DNA from: Galerina marginata
Taxonomy: Eukaryota; Basidiomycota; Agaricomycetes; Agaricales; Galerinaceae
DNA length: 64,000 bases
NCBI GenBank assembly: GCA_023014335.1
Contig: JAECYW010000007.1
Location: 1 to 64,000, forward strand
Reading direction: 5' to 3'
Positions 21,951-33,606 of the stretch are shown piece after piece; the first letter of the stretch is position 1; each line of letters begins with the position of its first letter. The notes under the pieces were generated by a model. That model saw nothing but the letters and a program-made list of their open reading frames with translations. It had not been told where the DNA came from and did no database searches. The position numbers were made by a program, and so were the translations under genes.

Positions 21951-23285
21951 TGTGGTAGGGATTGTCAATCCACTCGTCGATCTCCACTTTTAGTGTTGTG
22001 GGAACGTAGATTAGCTCAATATACCTTTTGTTTCATTTTTGCATTTCACATCTTGAATGCGATTATTTTCACTTTCTATTCAATTTCTAGGTTACCATCT
22101 ATTCTGCCCTCAATTCCGTCCATATGACGAGTGCGACACTCAACTGCGCCGGCGGCAAATCAAGCCAAGTACAAAATCACACGCGATCGGCGGGAGCCGA
22201 ATGCGATCACTTACCAAATGTGGCCTTAACAGAGTCAATTTGGAATATGCCTCTGCTAGCACGCGCTTTGTATAACTCGCGCTATGCTCCCTCCCCTTTC
22301 CCGCAAAAATTCAACGAGATTCAACATCATCCCCTCGACATATATACGAAGTTTCGAAGGATTATCGGCACTGGTTCACGCTATGTTTCACTTCCGCTTT
22401 TCTAACTTGTTTTTCTGATCACAAAAATTCTTATCTCAATTTATCAGCTGGATTCTTATTTCAAATTCCTGTATCCCATTCCTTCGGACCCAGTCTGCGA
22501 AACCCAAAGGAGAGACAAGTCCTCGCGCTCCCATTCGACGAATTTCGGCTGCGAACACCGTCAGGGTCTGGTGTGCTGTCTGGTCAACAGTTTTTCATCA
22601 TCCTCGCGCCTTAATTCCTCGTCTCAACGTCACCAGGTCGATGCGCCAATCAGGAGGAGTCTCTCCGGAGGATTAGTAGGCTTGGTACGATCCTTTTTCG
22701 TCATTTTATCGCATGGACTCTTAGGTACAATCACCACCCATCCTATTTTTATTCATTCACCACTATGTTTCACTTTCCCTTCCACATTTCCACCTTGCCA
22801 AGACTCGTAGAATTATTACTATTGGTTCGTTTCGTTTCTATGGCGGTCCGAGTGACGTGAGAGCACGCGTGCACTCGGGAAAATTCGTTTGTTTTCATGT
22901 TATATTAGTTTTGGGACGGCCCCATCGAATGGCACCTCTTTCTTGGACTCAGAATCTTCGTATACATTGAGAAAACGAGCCGCAAAGTCCTCAAACTTCA
23001 AGATATTGGTCAAACAATTTCTATTTACCTCAAATCCTGATTCGCAAAGTTAAGTTTCTCTTGTTTCTCGTGGATCTTTTAACTACGCGAAGTATAGGAA
23101 CTCCTCCTACTCTATCATTCACCCCTCTTTTACACTGCACTCGCTTGTGCATCCCGGATTCATCTTTCGAGCTGAGTACTTATTTCCTTGATTTATTTCG
23201 CATTTATCTACTTTATCTATCTATCTCTATCTAGGCTTCTCTCAACCTTTCTTCTCCCCACCAGAGAACACATTTCTCCACCACA
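21951..23285 (+). mobile_element. Gypsy 5' LTR, 1,335 bp
   Basis: Starts TGTGGTAGGG and ends CTCCACCACA. It is the same length as the LTR at 30405-31739. I counted 11 differing bases at 9 sites, all transitions and mostly CG against TG or CA. The promoter should lie here; no TATA box was clear. Confidence 0.93.
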
Positions 23286-23387
23286 GTGGTGACCGAGACA
23301 GGGGGAAAGGTTTTCCAACAGTTAGCCTTCTCCATTCGAACCAGAGCTGAGTTTTTCTATATTTTATGTCCACTACCACTTCCCAAA
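23286..23387 (+). promoter_or_regulatory. Gypsy primer-binding site and leader
   Basis: Directly after the LTR comes GTGGTGACCGAGACAGGGGG, in the position where a tRNA 3' end primes minus-strand DNA synthesis. I cannot name the tRNA with certainty. The leader runs to the gag ATG, which is split by the insertion at 23388. Confidence 0.5.
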
Positions 23388-23772
23388 CTTGGTCAGAGGC
23401 CATTGCTGCGCATGGCAAAAACAAGTTCTTACTTTCAAGGTGAGTCCGACTATAAATTCAGGTTAAATAAGTAAATAATGCATAGTCCGCTCAAATCTGA
23501 ACTGATTTGGATGATCTTATACTCAAAAAAAGCAGAAAAATAAGGCGGTTCTAACAAGCCTAAAACGGCCTGGTCACGTGACCAGGAAGGCCCTGATTTT
23601 TGCGAATTTTTTGATACCAAAATCATCAAAATTGGCCCAGTAACGGCTGAGATATGAAAACCATGCAGGGTCACTATATGAGTGAGAGAATTTCCATTGT
23701 CTGCGTTAGGAACCATTTCTGCCTGCTATGCAGGCCGGAAAACAAGTTCTTTTACTACGTAAGAACTTGTAA
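23388..23772 (-). mobile_element. RC-family element, 385 bp: minimal single-unit form
   Basis: One of the shortest complete members and a clear example of the architecture. Read on the minus strand: TTACAAG; terminal hairpin ACAAGTTCTT-(9)-AAGAACTTGT; body with CCTGGTCACGTGACCAGG, an 18-base palindrome; the inverted repeat GTAAGAACTTGT; hairpin GCCAT-(8)-ATGGC; CTCTGACCAAG; then T. No coding capacity. The target was the gag start codon, split between A and TG; the element's last base supplies a new A, so ATG is restored at 23772-23774. Confidence 0.93.
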
Positions 23773-26144
23773 TGCCTCCCGCGCCTCTGCAAACGAGTCT
23801 CTTGCTCCAACCCATGCCGATCCCAAGGACGGTAGGAGCACCGCTGTTTGACGGCCGGTATGTAAACGAGTTCGTCTTGGTTATCGAGCGCCTTGGTGCG
23901 ATCGCGGGATTGAGTACGAAGCAGTTACCTGGATATGTACTTCAGTACTGCACTGAGGATGTTAAAAAGGTTATTCGATGGAGCGAGGAGTTGGAATCTG
24001 AAGACTGGGCAAATGTTAAGGCCTTTCTTAAGGATCTTTATGGTTCTAGCGATGAGCCGCCGACTGTTTCTATGGATGACTTCCGCGATTTCATCAAAGA
24101 GTCAAAATCTCGTCGTGAATTTACTAAACGAAAAGATGTTGACAGATACCACCAAAGCTACCTTGCGATTGCAGGACAGCTTAAGAAGAAAGGTGAGATT
24201 ACAGAGAACGAGATGAAACTGAAGTTTTTAGCAGGATTACCTGCCACTACTCGCACATTTGTTACTTCCCGCTTACCGGACGAAAACAAGGACATCACCA
24301 AGCCACCATCTATCTCGGAAATTATCAAGATCATTTGCAAACGCTTTGACCCTAAAAATATCGAGTCTTATGGATACAATTCGGATGACGAGGACGAAAC
24401 ACCTTCTAACGATGGGCCCCACATTACTATTCTTCCGTCTACTATTATTAACGAACCTCCTAAAATTCCTACAGCTACAAGCAAGTCCTCAAAAGCGAAG
24501 AGTGACATCGATGCGCTAGCTCAACAGCTACAACAACTATCCATTAGTCAAGCGCAGATCGTCAGCGCATTATCTGGGCTAAGTGCTAGACCTTCTTCGA
24601 GTACGAATAACTCTGACAAGAAATGTTTTATGTGCGGTAAGGCAGGTGAACACCGACTACACCCTCGATTCTGCCCCGAAACCGTCAAACTACTCGAACA
24701 AGGACTTATTGTGTTCCTCAACGATCGCCAAAGGTATGCTTTACCCGATGGTTCTGATTTACCTATAGTTCCCTACTTGCCGGGAGGCATTGCGCAATAC
24801 CTTCGCGAGAAGGCAGGATCCAAAGTTGGTCAAGGTAATGCTAACACGTCTATAGCTTCACTTTACATCTCCGGCAGTCAAGCAATTCAAGGCAATATCA
24901 TCGGAATAACATCCGACGAGTATAACGACCTCGTTTCTAACGCCGTAACTCGAACTGGAAAGGATACAGCATCGCGTATGGACCCGTACAAGAGACCCAA
25001 GACGCCTAAGTCAAAAGATAAGTCGCCTATTCCACCCGCTATCTTGAAGAATGTAACTACACCAGCACCGCAGACTTCGGCGCCTAAACAAGCGCCCAAC
25101 ACGCCGACTCAACCTACTCAGCCACAGCCTTCGATAACGACCGCTCCAACAACTCCAAATATCCCTCAACCACCGCCTATCAACACGCGCGAAGGCTGGA
25201 AAGAAGGCCGTAGCGGAAACAAAGATATTTCGATGAAGGACGGAACTTCCGAAACTAAGAAAGGTACGCCGCAATATCATTTTACATCTGACATACAAGA
25301 GCAGGTTTCGCTTGAGGCAATTCAAAACACTATCCTCGACCAGAAGATTACGATTTCGCTTCGAGAAATCATTGGTATCTCCCCCGCACTTCAAAAGAAA
25401 TTCATGGACAGTACGAAAACTCGTCGCGAGTACGCTACGAAGACAGGTGAGTACGATCTCTATACCCCGCAAGCTGAAGAAATTCTTTCGCAGAGTCCAT
25501 CCGAACGCACTGTCGAGACACGGAAGGTATTATACATTCCAAATCTCAATGAATTCCAAACCTTCATGGTCCGTCATTCAAACGCGGTACAACTCCGATC
25601 AACAAAGATGTTAGCCATGACTACTGGCACATTCAAAGCTAAGCTCGCTAATACCGAAGTTAAATTCATGCTCGATACTGGTTCTGAATTAAATTTGATT
25701 CCAGAGCGTTTACTCTCAATTCCCAGCATGGCGTTGGACTTCAAAGGTTCGCGCTGGGCACTTAAAGGCGTTAACGGTTCACCTGTTGGACTCCGCGGTT
25801 GCTGCATGGACGTCGAGATGAGTATTGGAAGCCACCGATTTGACCACCACTTCTTCGTCTCTTGCGAGGACATGAAAGGGCACGATGTCATTCTCGGACA
25901 GCCCTGGATCCAGTGGTACGCAGCGCGAATCGATTACAACCGAGATGGCATCATGAGGATGATGATTTGGCAAGATGGAGATAGGTCTAATCCTCCAACT
26001 CTTCAATTACAACTGACCGTTCCAGATGATCCGCGAAATGTTACGTCCTTTAAAGGACATTCTCACCAGGTGCGTTTCGAAGAACCGACTCACAATTTTA
26101 GTGCATCCATCGAGGAAGTCTCCAACGAAGGGGATTTTCAATGA
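23772..26144 (+). CDS. Gypsy Gag with C-terminal protease, 790 aa
   Basis: Intact frame. The N-terminal 200 residues form a retrotransposon Gag domain (LFDGRYVNEF, KFLAGLP). Then comes an acidic/Ser region, a variant zinc knuckle (CFMCGKAGEHRLHPRFC, about residue 285), a Pro/Thr-rich linker, and a retropepsin-like domain from about residue 630 (KFMLDTGSELNLIP ... HDVILGQPWI). Gag packages the RNA and the protease matures the proteins. The start was split by the RC insertion but an ATG is preserved. The stop overlaps the next ATG (ATGA, 26141-26144), suggesting that pol is reached by stop-and-restart translation. Confidence 0.93.
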   Translation: MPPAPLQTSLLLQPMPIPRTVGAPLFDGRYVNEFVLVIERLGAIAGLSTKQLPGYVLQYCTEDVKKVIRWSEELESEDWANVKAFLKDLYGSSDEPPTVSMDDFRDFIKESKSRREFTKRKDVDRYHQSYLAIAGQLKKKGEITENEMKLKFLAGLPATTRTFVTSRLPDENKDITKPPSISEIIKIICKRFDPKNIESYGYNSDDEDETPSNDGPHITILPSTIINEPPKIPTATSKSSKAKSDIDALAQQLQQLSISQAQIVSALSGLSARPSSSTNNSDKKCFMCGKAGEHRLHPRFCPETVKLLEQGLIVFLNDRQRYALPDGSDLPIVPYLPGGIAQYLREKAGSKVGQGNANTSIASLYISGSQAIQGNIIGITSDEYNDLVSNAVTRTGKDTASRMDPYKRPKTPKSKDKSPIPPAILKNVTTPAPQTSAPKQAPNTPTQPTQPQPSITTAPTTPNIPQPPPINTREGWKEGRSGNKDISMKDGTSETKKGTPQYHFTSDIQEQVSLEAIQNTILDQKITISLREIIGISPALQKKFMDSTKTRREYATKTGEYDLYTPQAEEILSQSPSERTVETRKVLYIPNLNEFQTFMVRHSNAVQLRSTKMLAMTTGTFKAKLANTEVKFMLDTGSELNLIPERLLSIPSMALDFKGSRWALKGVNGSPVGLRGCCMDVEMSIGSHRFDHHFFVSCEDMKGHDVILGQPWIQWYAARIDYNRDGIMRMMIWQDGDRSNPPTLQLQLTVPDDPRNVTSFKGHSHQVRFEEPTHNFSASIEEVSNEGDFQ

Positions 26145-29100
26145 AGGGTACAGTCCCTCGCTCCCAACCTGTGCCTCAAGCAACTCTGGGGCGCTCTATT
26201 CAAGCAATGATCGGTAATCCCACCTTTTTTGAACATGATTCACTAATTTCTGCTTTTCCACCTCCACAGTATGATCATTATCTTTGTTACGCAGCCGCGG
26301 CGTCGCCGTCTTTCAACCCGATTATTACTCCGTGGACTATCCGCGCTTTTTCCTCTAATTATTCTGACTGCAAATTTAATACTAACCTATCTATGAAGAA
26401 GAAATACAAGCCAGTAGATTGAAAAGTACATCCTGTACCCACCTATATGCCTAACCCCGTCGCACAGGAGTTCAAACCGATCCCTTTACCACCAATTCCG
26501 ATACTGCCAACCCACCCACCACCTCGGAAGGACTTCGTTCCAACCGAGCGATTAACTCAAGACCAATTACAGAGCCTATTAAACACTATCCCTGAGCATT
26601 TCCTTTCGTCCGAAGAGATTAATTTGATTGCTTACGTCGTTATTAACAGACAGAATGCATTCGCCTTCACATTTGCGGAGAAAGGTACGTTTAAACGAGA
26701 ATATTATCCTGACTACAAGATCCCTACTATCGAGCATACACCATGGCAAAAACCGCCAATCCGAGTGCCTAAAGCACTAGAGCCAATCGTCAGAGCCGAG
26801 CTACGAGAACAAAGACAAGCAGGACGATTTGAAGACACTACTTCAAGTTACCGAGCCGCCTTATTCGCAGTAATGAAAAAGGATGGTAAAAAGGTGCGTC
26901 TTGTCGTCGATTTACAAGATTTAAATGCTGTAACCATTTGGGATGCATCACTGCCTCCACAAATCAAAGACTTTGCAGAAGGATTCATCGGACACGCTAT
27001 CTATGGAGCACTTGACCTCTATGCCGGTTATGACGCCCGTATTTTAGCTGTTAAGTCGCGTCCGCTAACTGCTTTTCATTCTATTGAAGGGCCTCAACAA
27101 CAATGTATGTTACCCATGGGTTTTACTAACGCTTCGCAGGAATTTCAGAGGTGTTCATCGCACGCTGTCGCTCCCGAGATCCCGAAATCTATTGGTATTT
27201 TTATAGACGACGGTGGAGTCAAAGGACCCAAATCTACTTACAACAACGAGCCAATTCCGGAGAACATTAATATCAGAAGGTTCGTTTATGAGTACGCTAC
27301 TACTTTGGACCGAATACTGGCACGTTTTATTGCAGCTGGTATTACCGCGTCAGGTTTAAAGACCACTCTCGCGACCCCAACTCTTAACATTGTCGGATCC
27401 GTTGTTTCAATCGAGGGATGGCATCTCGAGCAAGGCCTTGTCACGAAGATCACTAACTGGCCACCTCCTACTAACGTTTCACAGGTTCGAGGATTCTTAG
27501 GAACAATGGGATGTGGTAGAAAATGGATCAAAGGATTCGCAATGATCGCTAAGCCTTTAACTTCACTCACAAAAATTTCGGATACTGATTTTGAGTTCAC
27601 GCAAGAAGCTATGGCCGCTATGGACCGTCTCAAATACCTCGCAACCACCGCACCTGTCTTAATTTCGATTGACTACGAACAAGCTAAGTTAATTACTCAG
27701 TTACCGCGGGCATCTGACGAAGGACTTGTTATTGTCGCAGTTGATGCCACTGCACTATTTGGAGCCGGCTGGGTCGTCTATCAAGTTCGCGAGAACGAGA
27801 AGAAACCCGTCATTTACGGATCCTGTACCTACAATGACCGCGAAAACCGTTATTCACAGCCCAAGGCGGAATTATATGGCGTGTTTCGAGCCTTTAAACA
27901 GCTTCGCCATCGCATATGGGGAATCCGATTCTCTTTAGAACACGATGCTAAGTTTCTTGCTGAAATGATTCGAACACCTGACTTACCAAATGCTCCAATG
28001 ACTTGTTGGATCTCATATCTCCAATTATTCGATTTCGAATTGCGCCATGTCAGGGCCGATAATCACAAGGCACCCGATGGACTCTCTAGGCGCCCACATG
28101 CAGATCAAGATTCGGATGACGACAACGCCGAAGAATTTCTGGATCGGTTCATCGGATCTACGGAACACGAAGTTATATATACTCCGAGCCAGGTGAAGTC
28201 CCAACTTTCATCCCTCCTCGAGATGTGTCTTGCTGCCGGTTGTCTATTCCAGCTATCCTATATCACGCAGGCGCAAAACATCAACCCTCACGAGCCCGAC
28301 CGCTTATTTATTTCGCACTTGTACTCATCTGAGCCTCACGACAATGTCTATACTCCTTGCTCAAGAAAGGATTCTCCGAAAAATTTATTAGATGAGTCTA
28401 TGCTTCGCAATGCGTCCCCATTCACCTATATAGGTCGCGAGTTTTATCACCGCAACACTCCATTTGAAGTTGTCGATTATCATTGCAGCTTAGGCGACGA
28501 AACTGTGGTGCTACCTATCACATACTACATCCCGAAGTACATGGGAGGTTTTCGAGGTGCGTACAATCAATTTTATCTTGCCAATGGACATATGGGCGGA
28601 TTACTTGAGCCCTATGATAATCATGCGAGGCATGATGCGATTCAATGCCCCAAGATGGACGATTTAGATGGAATACGGGAGGCGATTACTTGCATTGGTC
28701 ATGCTTATGGCACCAAGGATTCGGATGGAGAGCACTATTGGATGGAAATACGCGAATATTTGAAGACTAACACCCTTCCTAATTGTCTTGAGCATGACGA
28801 AAAGGAGAGGAAAGCATTTCTTCGTCGTTGCGAGCGCTTTTTCTGGCACGACGAGCGCTTATGGACGCGTCCGAAGAAAGATTCACTTCCCCGATTGGTT
28901 ATTACTGACTTATCTAGACGTCAAGAGCTTCTCCGACTCGCGCATGATCAATGTGGACATTGAGGCCGCGATACGACGTACAAGCACCTTCAAGAACGTT
29001 ACTTTTGGCCTAACATGTACGATTCAGTTGCTTATTTTGTTCGCTCATGTGTTCCGTGTCAGCTTTACTCAAAAGCAAAGCCCATCATCCCATTAAACCC

Positions 29101-30304
29101 ATCATGGATGCTCTCTATACTTTGTCATTTCCATCTCGACACCATTCATATGAATGAAGGACACGGAGGTATGTCTTACATGGTCACTGCTACTGACGGA
29201 ATTACAGGTTGGCCTGAAGCTCGAGCGCTTCAAAACATGGAAGCTGCCGGAGTCGCTAAATTTATTTACGAAGATCTCATCTGTCGCTTTTCGTGCATTC
29301 CATACATTACTGTCGACCATGGTAAGGAGTTCAAAGGTGTTGCTAAACTTCTTTTCGAGCAGTACGGCGTCCACGTTATCTTTTCAAGCGAGTACCACCC
29401 GCAAGGAAATAGAGTCAGCGAGCGCCAACACCAGCAAATCGTTAACGGCGTTATCAAATGCGCGAGCCAAGATAAGCGCCAATGGCCTCTTTACCTTCAT
29501 GCCGTTTTGCTTGCTATTCGCGTTACCACCTCTTGGATGACTGGGTATTCACCCTATTATCTTGTTTATGGTATCTTTCCTATCTTTTCTTTTGATCTCG
29601 ATGATGCAACGTGGCAGATGCTTGACTGGCACAAAGTTACTGACACCCTTTCACTGATCGCAATCCGAGCTCAACAGATCGCGCACCGCGACGAAATCGC
29701 AACCCAAGCTTACCAACGAGCTTGTTTATCTCACCAACGCGCTATCGACGACTTCAACAAGCGTTATCCCGGTCATTTCTCCTTCCACGACTTCCAGGAG
29801 GGTATGTGGGTGCTCCGACACAAAATGTGGCTCGACGGTCAGAAGGGCAACAAAGAATTGTGGAGATGGTCCGGTCCTTACATCATTCACGAGAAGAGGG
29901 AAAATAACAGCTACGTACTCCGCGAGATTGACGGAACCGTTATGCGTGGAACCATTACTGCTCACCGGCTCAAATTATTTTATTATAGATCTGACAATGA
30001 GCTTCTTGTTACCAAGCCAGCACCACAAACGCGCGCACCAAGGAACGACACCGCCACTTGGTTCAACGACGACCTCATCTTCCCGACATGGGAGGACACG
30101 ATCATTCGCGAGCGCATCGATCCGACTGAACTCGGCGAGGAAACTCACGCTACTATCCGCGCAGGTGAACACTATGTCTCATTGCTGTACCCAACACTTT
30201 ATGGCGACACGTTCAACCTCGAAAGCTACGACGATGCACTTTGGGACTGGAATTATAGCCCTACGATCTCACGGCGTCAATTAAGCGCTTGGAGCGACAG
30301 CTGA
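26141..30304 (+). pseudogene. Gypsy Pol: RT, RNase H, integrase, two in-frame TGA stops
   Basis: One frame from the overlapping ATG at 26141 to the stop at 30304, interrupted by TGA at 26420-26422 and 28961-28963. Between 26447 and 28963: RT with VRLVVDLQDLN, YGALDLYAGYD, LPMGFTNASQEFQ and catalytic FIDD (near 27200), then RNase H (VIVAVDATALFGAGW; QPKAELYGV; HDAKFLA). The second stop falls in the integrase zinc finger between LRLAHDQCGH and GRDTTYKHLQERYFWP. After it come CVPC, the catalytic core (LDTIHM; VDHGKEFKG; SSEYHPQGNRVSERQH) and a chromodomain-less C-terminus. Both stops could be CGA codons deaminated to TGA. RT, RNase H and integrase motifs all remain. Confidence 0.92.
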
Positions 30305-30404
30305 GTAATTGATTAATTTTATTTCATCCCTACTTCGGTTTCAATCCCTACTACCCTTTTTCTTTTTCTATTGATGTTGGGGGCAACATCTACATCCCCG
30401 GCAC
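30305..30404 (+). other. Gypsy 3' leader and polypurine-tract region
   Basis: Pyrimidine-rich stretch followed by TTGATGTTGGGGGCAAC (about 30371-30387) just before the 3' LTR, the usual place of plus-strand priming. No other signal seen. Confidence 0.45.
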
Positions 30405-31739
30405 TGTGGTAGGGATTGTCAATCCACTCGTCGATCTCCACTTTTAGTGTTGTGGGAACGTAGATTAGCTCAATATACCTTTTGTTTCATTTTTGCATTT
30501 CACATCTTGAATGCGATTATTTTCACTTTCTATTCAATTTCTAGGTTACCATCTATTCTGCCCTCAATTCCGTCCATATGACGAGTGCGACACTCAACTG
30601 CGCCGGCGGCAAATCAAGCCAAGTACAAAATCACACGCGATCGGCGGGAGCCGAATGCGATCACTTACCGAATGTGGCCTTAACAGAGTCAATTTGGAAT
30701 ATGCCTCTGCTAGCACGCGCTTTGTATAACTCGCGCTATGCTCCCTCCCCTTTCCCGCAAAAATTCAACGAGATTCAACATCATCCCCTCGACATATATA
30801 CGAAGTTTCGAAGGATTATCGGCACTGGTTCACGCTATGTTTCACTTCCGCTTTTCTAACTTGTTTTTCTGATCACAAAAATTCTTATCTCAATTTATCA
30901 GCTGGATTCTTATTTCAAATTCCTGTATCCCATTCCTTCGGACCCAGTCTGCGAAACCCAAAGGAGAGACAAGTCCTCGCGCTCCCATTCGACGAATTTC
31001 GGCTGCGAACACCGTCAGGGTCTGGTGTGCTGTCTGGTCAACAGTTTTTCATCATCCTCGCGCCTTAATTCCTCGTCTCAACGTCACCAGGTCGATGCGC
31101 CAATCAGGAGGAGTCTCTCCGGAGGATTAGTAGGCTTGGTACGATCCTTTTTCGTCATTTTATCGCATGGACTCTTAGGTACAATCACCACCCATCCTAT
31201 TTTTATTCATTCACCACTATGTTTCACTTTCCCTTCCACATTTCCACCTTGCCAAGACTCGTAGAATTATTACTATTGGTTCGTTTCGTTTCTATGGCGG
31301 TCCGAGTGACGTGAGAGCACGCGTGCACTCGGGAAAATTCGTTTGTTTTCATGTTATATTAGTTTTGGGACGGCCCCATCGAATGACACCTCTTTCTTGG
31401 ACTCAGAATCTTTGTATACATTGAGAAAACGAGCCGCAAAGTCCTCAAACTTCAAGATATTGGTCAAACAATTTCTATTTACCTCAAATCCTGATTTGCA
31501 AAGTTAAGTTTCTCTTGTTTCTCGTGGATCTTTTGACTACGCGAAGTATAGGAACTCCTCCTACTCTATCATTCACCCCTCTTTTACACTGCACTCGCTT
31601 GTGCATCCCGGATTCATCTTTCAAGCTGAGTACTTATTTCCTCAATTTATTTCGCATTTATCTACTTTATCTATCTATCTCTATCTAGGCTTCTCTCGAC
31701 CTTTCTTCTCCCCACCAGAGAATGCATTTCTCCACCACA
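30405..31739 (+). mobile_element. Gypsy 3' LTR, 1,335 bp
   Basis: Collinear with 21951-23285 without indels. Its right edge CCACA is followed by CCGGGCTTG, which continues the LINE ORF1 sequence interrupted at 21950 (uninterrupted relative CTCTGCCGGGCTTGG). The left flank ends GCGG, giving a short, imperfect target duplication. Confidence 0.92.
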
Positions 31740-32443
31740 CCGGGCTTGCAATGAAGAGGGACCGGGGGAGGAGGCCTCTGGAAAGGAACAACCTCCCTAG
31801 CCTTGGCAGGCCGGGGCTGCGGTTGTTTCGGATGGTCGGCATTGCCCTTCCCCTTGTCGACCTTAGCCGGGGGAGGGGGAACATCGGGAGGTGCTGCTCT
31901 CTCCGGAGGAAAGAGGGCAGTGGGAGGTGGTCGCACAGGGCAGCGGATGGTCTGATCGACCTCCATTGAGTCCGGGATCTGAATGAACGGCATGATGGCC
32001 TCAGAAAGGCCAACATAGTCGTGGGCGGGGCCGGTGGATGCATCAATCCACCTGGTGTTCTTGAGAGCAGCGACAAAGTCGACTGCGGAAGAGGCGAGTC
32101 TGCGAGACCCGGCGAGAGAAGCATCGATACTAGGCCTCCCCCGGAGGAGAGACCTAGTGGCCGATTCGAGGATGGCTGCGATAGACGAGGCGGAGTCACT
32201 CCCTCCTGTGTCCCCCTCATCGCGAGCTAAGTCTTCCGAAGGAGTAGATGGCTCGTAATCGGCCATTTCTGAGTCGGAGGGAGGTGGTCTGTGCGCCGAT
32301 AGCTGAACCGTAGAGCTGGACACCCTGGAAGACGGTCTGGAAGGTCCTCGACGTTCCTGAGCAGGGACATTGGGGGCATAACGAGCTCTAGCTGCAGAAG
32401 CTGCAGCAGAGCTGGAGGATCCACCTGCAGGAGCTGCAGAGAA
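31740..32443 (-). pseudogene. LINE ORF1 (minus), N-terminal half
   Basis: Minus-strand frame homologous to the LINE ORF1 at 16851-17510, reading SSTVQLSAH, MADYEPSTPSEDLARDEG and IPDSMEVDQTI, roughly 5 percent different at DNA level by eye. It continues to 21806 on the left and, beyond the LINE insertion, at 37355 on the right. The last 14 bases (32430-32443) are the target duplication of that insertion. Confidence 0.85.
32430..32443. repeat. LINE target-site duplication, left copy
   Basis: GGAGCTGCAGAGAA, repeated at 37341-37354 directly after a poly(A) run. Confidence 0.92.
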
Positions 32444-33606
32444 CGCCTCACCCCCTCTCCTACCATTCGATGTCCCGCCGTCAGAAGCTGAACACGAAAG
32501 GTCCTATTTCGGAGATCGTCAAGAAGCTCCCCATTCTGACCGAGCATTTGGAGCCCATGGCTTCGCATGCCCGGCCAGGCCATCGATTCCGCGACCGCTA
32601 TTGGTCACGGGTCACTTTCGAGGAGTCTCTGGCCCCGCTCAACGAGGACAGAGATTTCAATTACTACCTCGACTTCATCTTTGACATGTTTATGTGGGAT
32701 GAAGGAGGTGTTTGCATTGGGACGGACGCTAGCGTTTACGTGAACGTCAATCCCAATAGGGCCACTCAGTCCGTCGCGGCTGGGGTCATCTTTTCGCAAG
32801 GCGTTGAAGTTGATCGCTTCAGATGGCTTGTGGGTCGTACTACCGCGCCTGACGCGGAGATGTCAGCCATCTGTCGTGCCATCGAGGCCGCCACCAGGCG
32901 GCAATGCAGGCACGTCGCTATTTTCACGGACTCGATTGCTATGGCAAAACGAGCCCTTGATACTTCCTTGCATTCGTCGCAGTCTCACTCACTGCGCGCT
33001 TGCAAACTCCTCGAAACCTGGCTTGAGGCCGATCCTCAACGCTGGATTTCCTTCCACTACGTCCCCACTAATCTCGAGTGGGGCGTCCATCACATGGCTC
33101 ACACGCACGCGCGGGGAGCTGCTCATTTCCCCGTGGACTTCGGTTCACGAGTTACCTTCGATCACCTTTGCGCAGAGGGTGATTCTCGCGTGGCGGCACG
33201 CTGGGCCAAGGCTTCAGCTGACCGTCCACAGCATCTGGGTCGCGATTTTCTCCAGCTTTCAACGCTGGGTAAGAAACCGCGGCCCATTCGTCCGGCTACT
33301 CGCAAGGGTGGGCCTTATATTCGCAAATCCGGAGGCGACGCCGCCTCCTTCGCGCGCCTGTGCAGGTGTATACTGAATCATGTGCCAATCGGTTCGTACT
33401 ACGACCGATTTAACATCCAAGAGCCTCATGGCTGCCCCCGCTGCGGCGCTCCTCACGAGACCCGCTCACACATCCTGAAGTACTGCCCTCGGTACGACAG
33501 ACAATCCCCAACCGATCGTTTGCACGGTTTGTTGATGTTTTTGTTGGAAAACCCGGAAGCTTTCTCCTTCGCCCGCCAAGTGGTAGCACCGCAAGGCATT
33601 GGGTAA
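32444..33606 (+). pseudogene. 5'-truncated LINE ORF2, C-terminal RNase H and zinc finger
   Basis: The frame is already open at the truncation point and ends at 33604-33606. It starts at the C-terminal end of the RT region, then has an RNase H domain with the catalytic acidic residues in GTDASVYV (about 32722), DAEMSAI (about 32860) and FTDSIAMAK (about 32930) plus H in EWGVHHMAH. A CCHC finger follows (CPRCGAPHETRSHILKYC, about 33434-33487), and the end reads LLENPEAFSFARQVV as in fungal Tad-type LINEs. Endonuclease and most of RT are absent because reverse transcription stopped early. Intact as far as it goes, but not functional alone. Confidence 0.92.
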
